Positions 9,094-19,000 of a stretch of 64,000 bases of DNA are shown here, one piece after another. Both the position numbers and the translations under genes were made by a program. Source of the stretch: Arthrobacter alpinus (GTDB taxonomy: Bacteria; Actinomycetota; Actinomycetes; Actinomycetales; Micrococcaceae); the NCBI RefSeq assembly GCF_001294625.1, contig NZ_CP012677.1, positions 744,001-808,000 on the forward strand, given 5' to 3'. Each line of letters opens with the position of its first letter. The first letter of the stretch is position 1. The notes below the pieces were generated by a model. The model had not been told where the DNA came from, did no database searches, and worked only from the letters and a program-made list of their open reading frames with translations.

Positions 9094-10491
9094 ATGGCGC
9101 GAAAAGTGGCCGAACCCTGCCGTAATTGCGGGGCGGCGCTGGCTCCCGGATCAGCGTTTTGCACACTGTGTGGGGCGTCCGTGCCCAACAGGGCTGCTGT
9201 GGCAGCCCCCGGATCGGTTCCCTTGGGAGCCCCCGGCACCCAACAGCCAAGCACGATGCCGCCGGTCAACAGCGTGCCCGGCGTCATCCCGGTGGGCCTG
9301 ACACAACCGGCGCCGCTGGTGCCACCGCAGCAGGTGGGCACCGATCCACGCCTGAGTGACGGGACCGACTTGGTCCCGGGCGGGGCTGGACGGCGCCTGC
9401 TGGCGTGGGTGATCGACAGCGTTTTGCCGGGCATCTTGATCGGTGTGGCCGTTGCTGTCGGCATCGCGTTGATGAGCGAGAAGGTGGAGGGCGGATACCG
9501 GACCATCGACTTCTCCTGGCTGCTGATCCTCACAGGCATCGCTTTTTTGCTCTCACTTGGCTACCGTGTGTGGCTGTGGATCTGGGAGGCCAAGGCGGGC
9601 AAGACCCCCGGTAATGTGATGCTGGGCCTGCGCACCACCAACATCGAAGGTGGCCCGCCAGGACTGCTGGCCATCTTCTTGCGCACCTTGATCATTGCCC
9701 TTGGCTCTGTGGTGCCCTATGTGGGCAGTGTGCTGCTGGTGGTTTCCAACGCCTGGGACACCAACGGCAAAAGGCAGGGCTGGCACGACAAGGTGGCCCA
9801 CACCTTGGTCTGGAACGTCAAAGCCGGCCGGGACCCGCTGGAAACCGGTGGGCTTGCCGGACGAGTTTCCTTTGCGCCCGCGCCCATGCCGGCCATCTCC
9901 CACGTCAACTCGCCCCTAGCCCAGGCGCCCCAGGCACAGATGCCCCCGACCAATCCGCCCCTAGCGCAGATGCCTCAGGCGCCCCAGCAGTTTGCTCCGC
10001 CCGCGGTGGATACCTTTGCCCCGCCCGCCCGGCAGCCGGCAGCGCCGGGTCCCCTTGCCGCACCCGGTCCCGTGCCCGCGCCCGTTGCAGCAGTGCCCCA
10101 GCCCATGCCAGCGGACCAGGACGATCTGGGCGAGACCAGGGTCCGCCCAGCCGCCGCCACCTCCGGGTTGCGCCTAACCTTCGACGACGGGCGTACCGAA
10201 ACCGTGGCGACCGTGGCGCTCTTGGGCCGCAACCCGGCCGGATACGATGGGGAGATGATTGAACGCCTCGTCTCCGTCCAGGATTCCAGCCGCTCCGTGT
10301 CCAAGACACACCTGCATTTGCAGGTGGCCCCCGAGGGGCTTTGGGTGACGGACAGGAACTCCACCAACGGCAGCGCCATCACCCACCCGTCCGGCCTGAA
10401 ATCGCCGCTACCCGGCGGGGTGCCCCAATTGGCTGACATCGGTGACACGGTACATTTCGGTGACAGGTCTTTCTTGGTGGGTCGCGCATGA
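9094..10491 (+). CDS. Zinc-ribbon, RDD membrane and FHA domain protein
   Basis: This 465-residue protein begins directly after the previous stop. The N-terminal 30 residues form a double CxxC zinc ribbon (CRNCG and CTLCG). An RDD-type membrane region follows at about 94-215 (GRRLLAWVIDS), then a Pro/Ala/Gln-rich linker, and a C-terminal FHA domain from about 360 with the key residues visible: LGRNP, SKTH and NSTNGS. FHA domains bind phosphothreonine, so this is a plausible membrane-anchored receptor for proteins phosphorylated by the kinase encoded downstream. Its stop overlaps the PP2C start (ATGA). Confidence 0.9.
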   Translation: MARKVAEPCRNCGAALAPGSAFCTLCGASVPNRAAVAAPGSVPLGAPGTQQPSTMPPVNSVPGVIPVGLTQPAPLVPPQQVGTDPRLSDGTDLVPGGAGRRLLAWVIDSVLPGILIGVAVAVGIALMSEKVEGGYRTIDFSWLLILTGIAFLLSLGYRVWLWIWEAKAGKTPGNVMLGLRTTNIEGGPPGLLAIFLRTLIIALGSVVPYVGSVLLVVSNAWDTNGKRQGWHDKVAHTLVWNVKAGRDPLETGGLAGRVSFAPAPMPAISHVNSPLAQAPQAQMPPTNPPLAQMPQAPQQFAPPAVDTFAPPARQPAAPGPLAAPGPVPAPVAAVPQPMPADQDDLGETRVRPAAATSGLRLTFDDGRTETVATVALLGRNPAGYDGEMIERLVSVQDSSRSVSKTHLHLQVAPEGLWVTDRNSTNGSAITHPSGLKSPLPGGVPQLADIGDTVHFGDRSFLVGRA

Positions 10492-11552
10492 GCCTTGAAG
10501 CAGGGGCTACAGGGGCCCAGGGCGAATCCCCCGCAGCCCGCGGCGATGAGGGCGCCCCGGCGTCGTCGGGGGTGCGGCTGAGCATTGGGTTCGGCTCCGA
10601 CCGTGGGTTGCGGCGCGAGCTCAACGAGGATTCTTTCCTGGCCGCCGATCCCATCTTCGCCGTGGCCGACGGCATGGGCGGGCACGAGGCTGGCGAAGTG
10701 GCCAGCCGCGAATGCATCAGCATGCTGAGCCAGCATCCGGTCCTCTCCGCAGGGTCACGGGGTGCCACGGCAGTAGACCTGCAGCAGGCCCTGCGCCAGG
10801 CCGATGAGAGGATCCGGGAGATTTGCAACGCCCGCGCCGGCACCACCGTCACCGGTGTGGTTCTCGTGGAAGAACGGGGAGTCCCATACTGGTTGGTTTT
10901 CAATGTGGGGGACTCCCGCACCTACCTCCTGAGCCAGGGCAGCTTTGGCCAGGTCAGCGTGGACCACTCCGAGGTCCAGGAACTTCTCGACGCCGGTTTC
11001 ATCACCGCCGCTGAAGCGCTGATTCACCCGCGGCGCCATGTGGTGACGCGGGCGCTGGGCACCGGAAGCGACACCGAAGCCGACTTCTGGCTCATTCCTG
11101 TGGAAGACGGCGACAGGATGCTGGTGTGCTCGGACGGCCTGACCGGTGAAGTCAATGATGAGCAAATCCACCGCGCACTGAGCACCCTGCCCCATCCCCA
11201 GGACGCTGTTGACTCACTGATCCAATCGGCGCTGCGCTCCGGGGGCCGTGACAATATCACCGTGGTCATTGCCGACGCCAGCAACGTGACAGGCGGAACC
11301 GGTACGGCAAGCGGTGGCAGTCAGGCCTCAATGGTGGAAGACACGCTACCGCGCCCCGACGCCGACTCAGCCGGCCAGGGCGGGGCCGGGACCGGCGTCG
11401 GGCAGGCCCCGGCAGAGTTCCTGGTGACAGGGGTTCCAGAAGAGCTGGCAACACCTGCGGCCACCCACGAATCCGCGGCAGACGGCAGCGAAAACGCTGC
11501 TGTGGAAACATCCCCCGAACAGGGGAAACAGGGGAATGAGAACCATGAATAA
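10488..11552 (+). CDS. PP2C-family Ser/Thr protein phosphatase
   Basis: This 354-residue protein has a PP2C (PPM) catalytic domain over roughly residues 25-265. Metal-binding motifs are visible: NEDSFL, VADGMGGHEAG, CSDGLTGEV and the terminal GRDNITVV. The last ~90 residues are acidic, low-complexity and lack a membrane helix, unlike mycobacterial PstP, so it is probably cytosolic. It is the natural antagonist of the kinase three genes further on. It overlaps the upstream gene by 4 bases and the downstream gene by 8-17 bases. Confidence 0.93.
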   Translation: MSLEAGATGAQGESPAARGDEGAPASSGVRLSIGFGSDRGLRRELNEDSFLAADPIFAVADGMGGHEAGEVASRECISMLSQHPVLSAGSRGATAVDLQQALRQADERIREICNARAGTTVTGVVLVEERGVPYWLVFNVGDSRTYLLSQGSFGQVSVDHSEVQELLDAGFITAAEALIHPRRHVVTRALGTGSDTEADFWLIPVEDGDRMLVCSDGLTGEVNDEQIHRALSTLPHPQDAVDSLIQSALRSGGRDNITVVIADASNVTGGTGTASGGSQASMVEDTLPRPDADSAGQGGAGTGVGQAPAEFLVTGVPEELATPAATHESAADGSENAAVETSPEQGKQGNENHE

Positions 11553-13566
11553 CACCACTTACCGCACAGGTCCCTGGCTGGGCATTGTGCGATCGGGCTC
11601 GGTTATCGTGCTGGAGGCCGGCACGGATCCGGCCACGGTCACCGCCCTGTGGGACTACCTTGGCGCGCAAACCCCGTCCATCCACGGCGTGCTCAACGCC
11701 GTCACCGCCAGGTTTGGCACCGAGCTGACGGGCATGCCGCAATTTGCCATCCTGGTCCACACCGAACGGCTGCACGTCATCCTTCGCGGGGAGATGTCCC
11801 TGATTGCGGACACCGCCGGCCATGCGGATGCGATGTCCGGGCGTGAGGTCACCACCTGGAGCGAGCGTTCCCTGCAACTGCCCGACTCCTGGACCCTGAC
11901 ACTGGGTGCGGCAGTGGACTCTGCCGGGGAAGTACCTGCAGCGACGCTGACCCTGCCCCTGGGCGAGGCTGTGGTGTACCTGGGTGAAATGTCCCGGGGA
12001 ACCGCAGCCACACAAGCCTCCACTCAAGGGGGCCCTGGACTGCCCGTTGCGGTAGTGCCGGTACCGCCGCACACTCCTCCGGTGGGGCTGCCCAAAGTGG
12101 CCTCCGTTGCCGACCTTGCGGCAGGGGCTTTTGCTGAGCCAGATGCTGAGCTGGGCGCCGATTTTCCTCCGATGGTGTTCGATGCGGGGGAGGGGCTCTC
12201 CTTCGATGAACCGCTGGACATGGACGCCATCTATGCCGACCACGCCCCCCAGGATGGCGCGGACGCTTACGCTGGCTTCGCCCTGGCAGCTGACGCCGAG
12301 TGGAGCGCCCAACTGGGCGACCCCACAGGCGGACAGCCCGCCGTTGAGAGGACAGATCATGCCCACGGAGAAACAGACATGGGCTTGACGATCTTCCCAG
12401 ACCACGGGCCGGAGGAGGACTCTGCCTACGCAGATCCCGGTGAGGTTCAGGAAGGGCTTGCCGGGGAGGCCGCGCACGCGAACCCAGTGGTTGACGGAGC
12501 CGCGGATGACCTGGGCGAACCGGGCGGCCATGACGGCGACCAAAGCAGCGTCAGTGAAAGCAGCGCTGGCGAAGACAGTGCTGTTGCAGACACTCCTGAT
12601 GCGGACAGTGTTGGCGAAGACAGTGCTGATCTACTTGGTGCCGACCGCAACGCCCCTGACGCAGGGGAGTCGGACGTGGACGGCTTCACCACCAACTATG
12701 ACCACCTCTTTGGTGCCACCGAGGTGCGTTCGGTGGAAGACGCGGCCGTCCGCCTGGATGAAAACGGTCAGGAACTGCCGAAGGAGGAGCCCGGCGTCGT
12801 TCCCCCTATGCCACCTATGCCCCCCGTCGTCGGCAACTACGCAGGACTGCCCGTCGCGGGCGACGCCGCCGTGCAGGAGGGCCAAGACGCCGACACCGAA
12901 TTGCCGTGGCAGCCGCCGTCGGGAGTGCTCATCGACTCGGTGCCGTGGGGAAGCGCCGACACCCCGGCCAGCAGCGGTGAACCAGGAACAGGGTTTCCAG
13001 GGGAGAATCCAGACCACGACGGGTACACGCTCATGCGTGGCGACCTCCCCGACGCACTCCCCGACACCCCGGCAACTGGGCAGCAAGCTCAGGCACGCCC
13101 GTCCACGGGACCGATGGTTTTAGCGCGGCTGTGCCCGCAAGGGCATGCGAACCCGCCGAGTCGCGCGCTCTGCTCGGACTGCGGCGCCGCCATCAACTCC
13201 GAACCCCGTGAAGTGGGCCGCCCGCGCCTGGGACGCATGCATGTTTCCACGGGGGAGGTCCTTGACTTGGACCATTCCTTGATCATCGGCCGCCAGCCGT
13301 CGGTCTCCCGCGTGCAAGGTGGCGTCATGCCCCGGCTGGTCCAGGTGCACAGCGCCAGCGGCGATATTTCCCGCTCCCATGTTGAGGTCCGATTGGACGG
13401 TTGGGAGGTGCTGCTGGTTGACCTGCAAGCCACCAATGGCACCGTCTTGGTCCGTGAAGGCCAGGCCCCGCGCCGCCTCGGCCAGGGCGAACAAGCTATC
13501 TTGCTCAACGGCGACATCGCAGAACTCGGCGACGGCGTCTCCTTGCTCTTTGAAGGACTTCTGTGA
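11536..13566 (+). CDS. Zinc-ribbon plus FHA protein with long acidic linker
   Basis: This 676-residue protein has a folded N-terminal region (to about 160), a long acidic, Ala/Gly/Pro-rich linker (about 160-525), a zinc ribbon near 530 (CPQGH and CSDCG) and a C-terminal FHA domain (IIGRQP, SRSH, ATNGT) to the end. Two starts are possible: ATG 11536, or ATG 11545, which overlaps the PP2C stop by 8 bases. The linker contains short Asp/Glu/Ser repeats that include Thr and Ser, which could be phosphorylated. It shares the zinc-ribbon/FHA pairing with the RDD protein two genes upstream, so the two may have related roles as phospho-readers. It has no recognised enzymatic domain. Confidence 0.82.
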   Translation: MRTMNNTTYRTGPWLGIVRSGSVIVLEAGTDPATVTALWDYLGAQTPSIHGVLNAVTARFGTELTGMPQFAILVHTERLHVILRGEMSLIADTAGHADAMSGREVTTWSERSLQLPDSWTLTLGAAVDSAGEVPAATLTLPLGEAVVYLGEMSRGTAATQASTQGGPGLPVAVVPVPPHTPPVGLPKVASVADLAAGAFAEPDAELGADFPPMVFDAGEGLSFDEPLDMDAIYADHAPQDGADAYAGFALAADAEWSAQLGDPTGGQPAVERTDHAHGETDMGLTIFPDHGPEEDSAYADPGEVQEGLAGEAAHANPVVDGAADDLGEPGGHDGDQSSVSESSAGEDSAVADTPDADSVGEDSADLLGADRNAPDAGESDVDGFTTNYDHLFGATEVRSVEDAAVRLDENGQELPKEEPGVVPPMPPMPPVVGNYAGLPVAGDAAVQEGQDADTELPWQPPSGVLIDSVPWGSADTPASSGEPGTGFPGENPDHDGYTLMRGDLPDALPDTPATGQQAQARPSTGPMVLARLCPQGHANPPSRALCSDCGAAINSEPREVGRPRLGRMHVSTGEVLDLDHSLIIGRQPSVSRVQGGVMPRLVQVHSASGDISRSHVEVRLDGWEVLLVDLQATNGTVLVREGQAPRRLGQGEQAILLNGDIAELGDGVSLLFEGLL

Positions 13567-15314
13567 GCAGCAAGCGCCCTCCCGTTGCGCCTCCGGACAT
13601 CCCAGGCTATACGTTCATCTCGGTCCTGGGCTCCGGCGGGTTCTCCGATGTTTACCTCTACGATCAGGACAGGCCGCGCCGCAAAGTGGCTGTCAAGGTG
13701 CTGCTGGCTGACCTGAAAACCGACGGCGCGCGCCGTCGTTTCGAGTCCGAGGCGAACTTGATGGCGCAGCTGTCAACCCACCCGTACATCGTCACGATCT
13801 ATCAGGCCGAGGTGACCGACGCCGGGCACTCCTACCTGGCCATGGAGTACTGCTCCCGTCCCAGTCTGGACGTGCGCTACAGGCGCGCCCGCTTCAGCGT
13901 TGACGAGGCGTTGAGCGTGGGCATCCAAGTGGCGTCGGCCGTGGAGACCGCCCACCGGGCAGGCATCGCACACCGGGACATCAAACCGGCCAATATTCTG
14001 GTCACCGACTACAACCGCCCCGCTCTGACCGATTTTGGCATCTCCGGCACCATGGACGCAGCGCAGGACGACGACGCCGGCATGTCCATCCCGTGGTCGC
14101 CGCCGGAATCGTTCGCCGCCGGGGCAAGCGACGGCGTCAAGGTCGATATTTGGGCGTTGGGAGCCACCCTCTACACCTTGCTCGCAGGGCATTCCCCGTT
14201 CGTCATCCCGGGAGCCGACAACTCGCAGCGGGAGCTGATCTCCCGCATTAACTCATCCCCCCTCCCCAAACTGGGCCGGCCGGACGTGCCCGAGGCGCTG
14301 GAGCTGGTGCTGGCCACCGCAATGTCAAAGTCGCCCACCTCCCGATACAGCTCGGCGAAAGCGTTTGCCCGGGACCTGATGCGGGTTCAAACCGACCTGA
14401 ACCTGTCCGTGACCCCGTTTGAGGTGCAAGAAGACATTGTCCACGAGGAGGCGGATCCGGACACCCACTTCGAGGCCACCCGGGTACGCAGCGTCGTCTC
14501 CATCGACCCGGACTCTCACCCGTCCGCTCCCACTTTCCCGTCAGTGGTTCCCCGCTCCAACCCGGGAATCGGGGCGCGCCCTGCGAGCCAGGGCCCGCAG
14601 ATCAACAGCGTTCCCGGCGTCACCGGCTCCACTACGGGGCTGACGCAAAACGGGTCCACCGTCCCGTCCCAGGGTGCCGGTTCCAAAACCCGGCCGGATG
14701 CCTTCGTCGACACCGCGGCGGGTCCCACCGCGGCGGGCCCCACCGTGCGTGGATTCCCCAGCGTGCTCTCACCCACCCAGTGGGCCAGCCCACCGCCCCG
14801 GGGAGCGCAGGAACCGGACACCGACGCGGTACTGGCCTCGACGGTACACCGCAGCGCCCTTGGCGCCCCAGCCCAGGACCTGGTGCCAGCCCCGGCATCC
14901 AAAAAACGCTTGTGGTTGGGAATTGGTGCAGGCGGTGTCCTGGCAGCCGCCGTCGTGGTGGGCATTGTACTCTTCACCAACGGGGGAGCCCCCACACAGG
15001 CAGATCCGTTCGTTACCGGGCCCTCCACGCCCCCGCCGGCAGTGATGGCCGGGGCCGAGGTTCCTGCCCTCACAGACCTGGTGGCCACCGCGAGCAACGG
15101 TGGCGCTGTTTGGACGTGGACAAACCCGGCGCCCGAAGACGGCGACAAATACCTGTGGGCGGCCATCAGTGCCGTGGAGGCCGGCCAATTCAAGCCGATC
15201 ACCGAAGGCCACGTCTTTGTCACGAACAACTCCAACGAGGCGTCGTGCGTGTCGGTGATGCTGCTCCGCAAAAACGGTGCCACCTCGCCGGAAACCAAGA
15301 AGTGTTTCCCCTGA
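13563..15314 (+). CDS. Membrane Ser/Thr protein kinase (PknB/STPK type)
   Basis: This 583-residue protein starts at a GTG overlapping the previous stop by 4 bases. The kinase domain occupies about residues 15-280. It shows the glycine loop GSGGFSDVY, the VAVKVL lysine, the catalytic HRDIKPAN near 137, DFG near 157 and the PPESF segment. A Pro/Ser/Thr-rich juxtamembrane linker leads to one membrane helix near 449-470. Outside is a short domain of about 110 residues with two Cys near its end, and no PASTA repeats. With the PP2C phosphatase and four FHA proteins in the same operon it forms a complete phospho-signalling circuit. Confidence 0.95.
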   Translation: MSSKRPPVAPPDIPGYTFISVLGSGGFSDVYLYDQDRPRRKVAVKVLLADLKTDGARRRFESEANLMAQLSTHPYIVTIYQAEVTDAGHSYLAMEYCSRPSLDVRYRRARFSVDEALSVGIQVASAVETAHRAGIAHRDIKPANILVTDYNRPALTDFGISGTMDAAQDDDAGMSIPWSPPESFAAGASDGVKVDIWALGATLYTLLAGHSPFVIPGADNSQRELISRINSSPLPKLGRPDVPEALELVLATAMSKSPTSRYSSAKAFARDLMRVQTDLNLSVTPFEVQEDIVHEEADPDTHFEATRVRSVVSIDPDSHPSAPTFPSVVPRSNPGIGARPASQGPQINSVPGVTGSTTGLTQNGSTVPSQGAGSKTRPDAFVDTAAGPTAAGPTVRGFPSVLSPTQWASPPPRGAQEPDTDAVLASTVHRSALGAPAQDLVPAPASKKRLWLGIGAGGVLAAAVVVGIVLFTNGGAPTQADPFVTGPSTPPPAVMAGAEVPALTDLVATASNGGAVWTWTNPAPEDGDKYLWAAISAVEAGQFKPITEGHVFVTNNSNEASCVSVMLLRKNGATSPETKKCFP

Positions 15315-15382
15315 CGGGTGCACCGCAGGGCAGCAAGAGATTTTTCAGTCAACAATTGAGTTTGGGAAGGAACGGCGCCGCC

Positions 15383-16096
15383 ATGGGGGAACTAGCCATT
15401 GATTTTTGTGGTGAGTGGTACGAGCCCGCACCCGAAGAGGTCTTCAAGATTGGCCGTGAGGGGGACCTGGAGATCGATGACAACCCCTACCTGCACCGGA
15501 AATTCCTTGAGATCAGCCGTTACGACGGGATCTGGTGGCTGACCAACGCAGGAACCATGCTCTCAGCCACCATCGCCGACGCCGCAGGGGGCATGCAGGC
15601 CTGGATGGCGCCCGGGGCACGGATTCCGCTGGTCTTTGCGCACACGAATGTCATCTTCACCGCCGGCCCCACCACCTATGAATTTTCGGTGCACCTGAAG
15701 ACCCCCTCCTTTATGGCACAAAGCCGGGGCGAGGACTCCTCCGGCTCAACCACGATCGGCCCGGTGGTGTTCACCGACTCCCAAAAAGCGTTGATAGTGG
15801 CCCTTGCCGAGCCCATGCTGCGCCGTGACGGCACAGGGTTCAGTGCCATCCCGTCGTCGGCCCAGGCCGCCAAACGCCTGGGCTGGGCGCTGACACGGTT
15901 CAACCGCAAACTCGATAACGTGTGCGACAAACTGGACCGGGTTGGCGTGGTGGGCTTGCGTGGTGGCGGCGGGAAACTGGCCACCAACAGGCGAGCCAGG
16001 CTGGTGGAGCACGCAGTGACCTCCCACCTTGTCACCCCCGACGACTTGCCGCTGCTGGACCGGGTGCAGGCATCCCGGGGAACGGATGACGAATGA
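15383..16096 (+). CDS. FHA domain protein with C-terminal winged-helix-like region
   Basis: This is a 237-residue protein. The frame is open further upstream inside the kinase gene, but the ATG at 15383 with GGAAGGAA before it is the likely start. Residues ~20-110 look like an FHA domain (KIGREGD, LHRKFLEI, WLTNAG). The C-terminal part from about 130 (FTDSQKALIVALAEP, then AAKRLGW) resembles a helix-turn-helix or winged-helix region with a basic end. A phospho-dependent DNA-binding role is inferred, not shown. Its stop overlaps the start of the large ATPase gene (ATGA), so the two products are probably made together. Confidence 0.78.
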   Translation: MGELAIDFCGEWYEPAPEEVFKIGREGDLEIDDNPYLHRKFLEISRYDGIWWLTNAGTMLSATIADAAGGMQAWMAPGARIPLVFAHTNVIFTAGPTTYEFSVHLKTPSFMAQSRGEDSSGSTTIGPVVFTDSQKALIVALAEPMLRRDGTGFSAIPSSAQAAKRLGWALTRFNRKLDNVCDKLDRVGVVGLRGGGGKLATNRRARLVEHAVTSHLVTPDDLPLLDRVQASRGTDDE

Positions 16097-19000
16097 GAAT
16101 CAGGCTGACCCTGCGCCGTGATCCGCAAGAAGATAAAAACCTGGCGGTCACCGTTGATGGTTTAGCCTCGGTAGGAGACATTGCCACCGAACTCTATTTG
16201 GCGGATCCCACGCGCAAGGGCGCACAAGCGCCACCGAATCTTTCCCTCCTGGTGGAGGAATCCATGGTGGGAGGCGTGCGCGGACGCACGCTGCCACCGG
16301 AGGGCAATCTGCTCGAATCCGGGCTACGGCCCGGGGCCACCGTGTCACTGACCCAGGTCAGCGACACCTTTCACACACCCCACCAGGACAGGGGACCGGC
16401 GGCCGCCACACTGCGCGTTGTGGCCGGGCCGGACAGTGGCAAGGAGTTCGCGCTCCCGCTGGGCACCACCTATATTGGCCGCGATTTTGATGCGGACATA
16501 CGCCTCAGCGATCCGATGACCTCCAAAAGGCATGCCCGTATCACGGTTGGTGAGAGCGTTGAAATAGCCGACACCGGATCTGCCAATGGCCTGATGATGG
16601 AGGGCGCCGCGATCTCCCGAGCCACCCTGGGCTCCTCGGACGAGGTCACGCTGGGTGAAACCACCATCTCGGTAGTGAGCCTGGGCCGCGGCGCACAATC
16701 AGGCCCCACCAGCCCACTGGTTGAATTTAACAGATCCCCCCGCGTGGTCCCCAAATTCGTCATTGAGGAACAAACTGTCCCCAGCGGGCCGCAGCGCCCC
16801 AAACGCCAGCGCTTCCCCCTAGTGATGATGGTGGCCCCGGTGATCATGGGTGCTGTCATGTTTGCCTCGACCCGGAGCCCGTACAGCCTGATCTTCATGG
16901 CGATGATGCCGCTGATGATGATTGGCAGCTACTTTGACCAAAAACACCAGATGAAAAAGGACACGCAGGAGAACATTGAGCATTTCCGCGGTTCTGCCGC
17001 CGAGTTCCGCCGCCAGATGACCCAAAGGGCGCAGATCGAGCGGGCGGTACGGTTGGCGGAATGCCCGTCGGCAGCGGAAACGGTTGACGCCATCTACAAA
17101 CTGGGCCCGCTGATGTGGACGCACCGCCCCGAGCACAAGGCGTTCTTGTCGCTGCGGTTGGGTGTGGGCCGCCAGCCGTCCCGCACACCTGTCAAGGCTC
17201 CCAGCGACAGCAACACCTTGCCCGAGTTCATGGCTGAAATCCAAGAACTCAAGGAAGAGTTCACCGACATCGACGCCGTGCCCGTCGTGGCGGCGCTGCG
17301 CCACAGCGGGGCCCTGGGCGTGGCAGGTCCGCGCGGCGTGGTTGACGACGTCGCCCGGGCTCTGGTCCTGCAGGCCGTGGGCCTGCACTCGCCGGCCGAA
17401 CTGGCGGTGGCAGCCCTGACCTCCATGGAATCCAAAAACCGTTGGGAGTGGCTGCAATGGCTGCCGCACGTCGGTTCCGTGCATTCACCGTTGGCGGCCG
17501 AACACTTGGCCGCCGGCAACGGAGCCGGGGGCACGCTGCTTGCCGCGCTGGAAGAGCTGATGGTGACCCGGGGAGCCAATTTGGGTGCCAACTCCGCCGC
17601 GCACCGTGGGGTCCTTGACCGCGACAAGGCCCAGATGCCGGCACCTGTGGTGCCTGCGTTGCTTGTCATTGTCGAAGACGACGTCAAGGTGGACAGGGCG
17701 CGCCTGACCCGTTTGACCGAGTACGGCGCCGACGTCGGTGTGCACGTGCTGTGGGTGGCGAGCTCCATTGAGGCGCTGCCGGCGGCCTGCCGCGACTTCA
17801 TCCACGTTGCCGAAACCGCCACCACCGGGCAGGTACGGCTGGGCGGGCTGACCTACCCGGTGAGCTGCGAAAGCGTCAACGCCGAGCTCGCCGCATCCCT
17901 GGCCCGCATGCTGGCACCGGTAGTGGACATTGGCAAGCCCGTCGACGACGACTCCGACCTGCCGCGCAGCGTCTCCTACGTGGCACTGGCCGGGCACGAC
18001 CTGGTGGAGTCGACCACGGGCATCGCCGACCGCTGGCTGGAAAATAATTCGGTGGGCTCCCGGGCAGTGAAGAACCGCAAATACCAGGGCTCCCTGCGCG
18101 CCCTGGTCGGTTCCAAGGGTGTTGAGCCCATGTATCTGGACCTGAAGACGGAGGGCCCGCACGCCCTGGTGGGTGGCACCACGGGCGCCGGCAAATCGGA
18201 GTTCCTGCAGGCCTGGGTGTTGGGCATGGCAGCGGCGTACAGCCCCGACAGGCTCTCCTTCCTCTTTGTCGACTACAAGGGTGGCGCTGCGTTCGCGGAC
18301 GCTGTGAAACTGCCCCACACGGTGGGACTGGTCACGGACCTGTCCCCGCACCTGGTGCGCCGGGCGCTGACCTCGCTGCGGGCCGAACTGCATTTCCGCG
18401 AGCACCTGTTCAACCGCAAAAAAGCCAAGGACCTGCTGGCCATGGAGCGTGAAGCCGATCCCGAGACGCCGCCGTCGTTGATCATTGTGGTGGACGAGTT
18501 TGCCGCCCTGGCCAAGGAGGTGCCCGAGTTCGTGGACGGCGTGGTGGACATTGCCGCCCGCGGCCGGTCCCTGGGACTGCACCTGATTCTGGCAACCCAG
18601 CGGCCCTCCGGGGTGATCAAGGACAATCTGCGTGCCAACACCAACATGCGCATCGCCTTGCGCATGGCCGATGTGGATGACTCGCAAGATATTTTGGGGG
18701 AGCCCACAGCCGCCTATTTCAGCCCCAGCATCCCCGGCCGCGGCGCCGCCAAAACCGGGCCCGGGCGGATCCAGGGCTTCCAGACCGGGTATGCCGGCGG
18801 TTGGACCACCCGCACCCCTCAACGGCCACGCATTGACATTGTGGAGATGGACTTTGGGGCAGGTGCCCCCTGGGAACAGGAGATGGCCAAGGCACCGGTG
18901 GAGGATTCCGCCGGGCCCAACGACATCTCCAAGGTCGTCGCCAACATTTCCCTGGCCGCGGTGGAGTTGGGTGTGAAGCCGCCGCGCAAACCGTGGCTGA

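Noticed and set aside
12560..12640. Direct repeats GGCGAAGACAGTGCTG as a DNA element
   Set aside because: They fall in the acidic low-complexity linker of the FHA protein and are explained by repeated Gly-Glu-Asp-Ser coding.
14780..15382. Upstream extension of the FHA/winged-helix gene into the kinase gene
   Set aside because: Reads out-of-frame kinase sequence with no domain; ATG 15383 with a ribosome site is a better start.
17485..18822. 445-codon minus-strand frame opposite the EssC-like gene
   Set aside because: No domain pattern and composition typical of an antisense shadow of the first ATPase domain.
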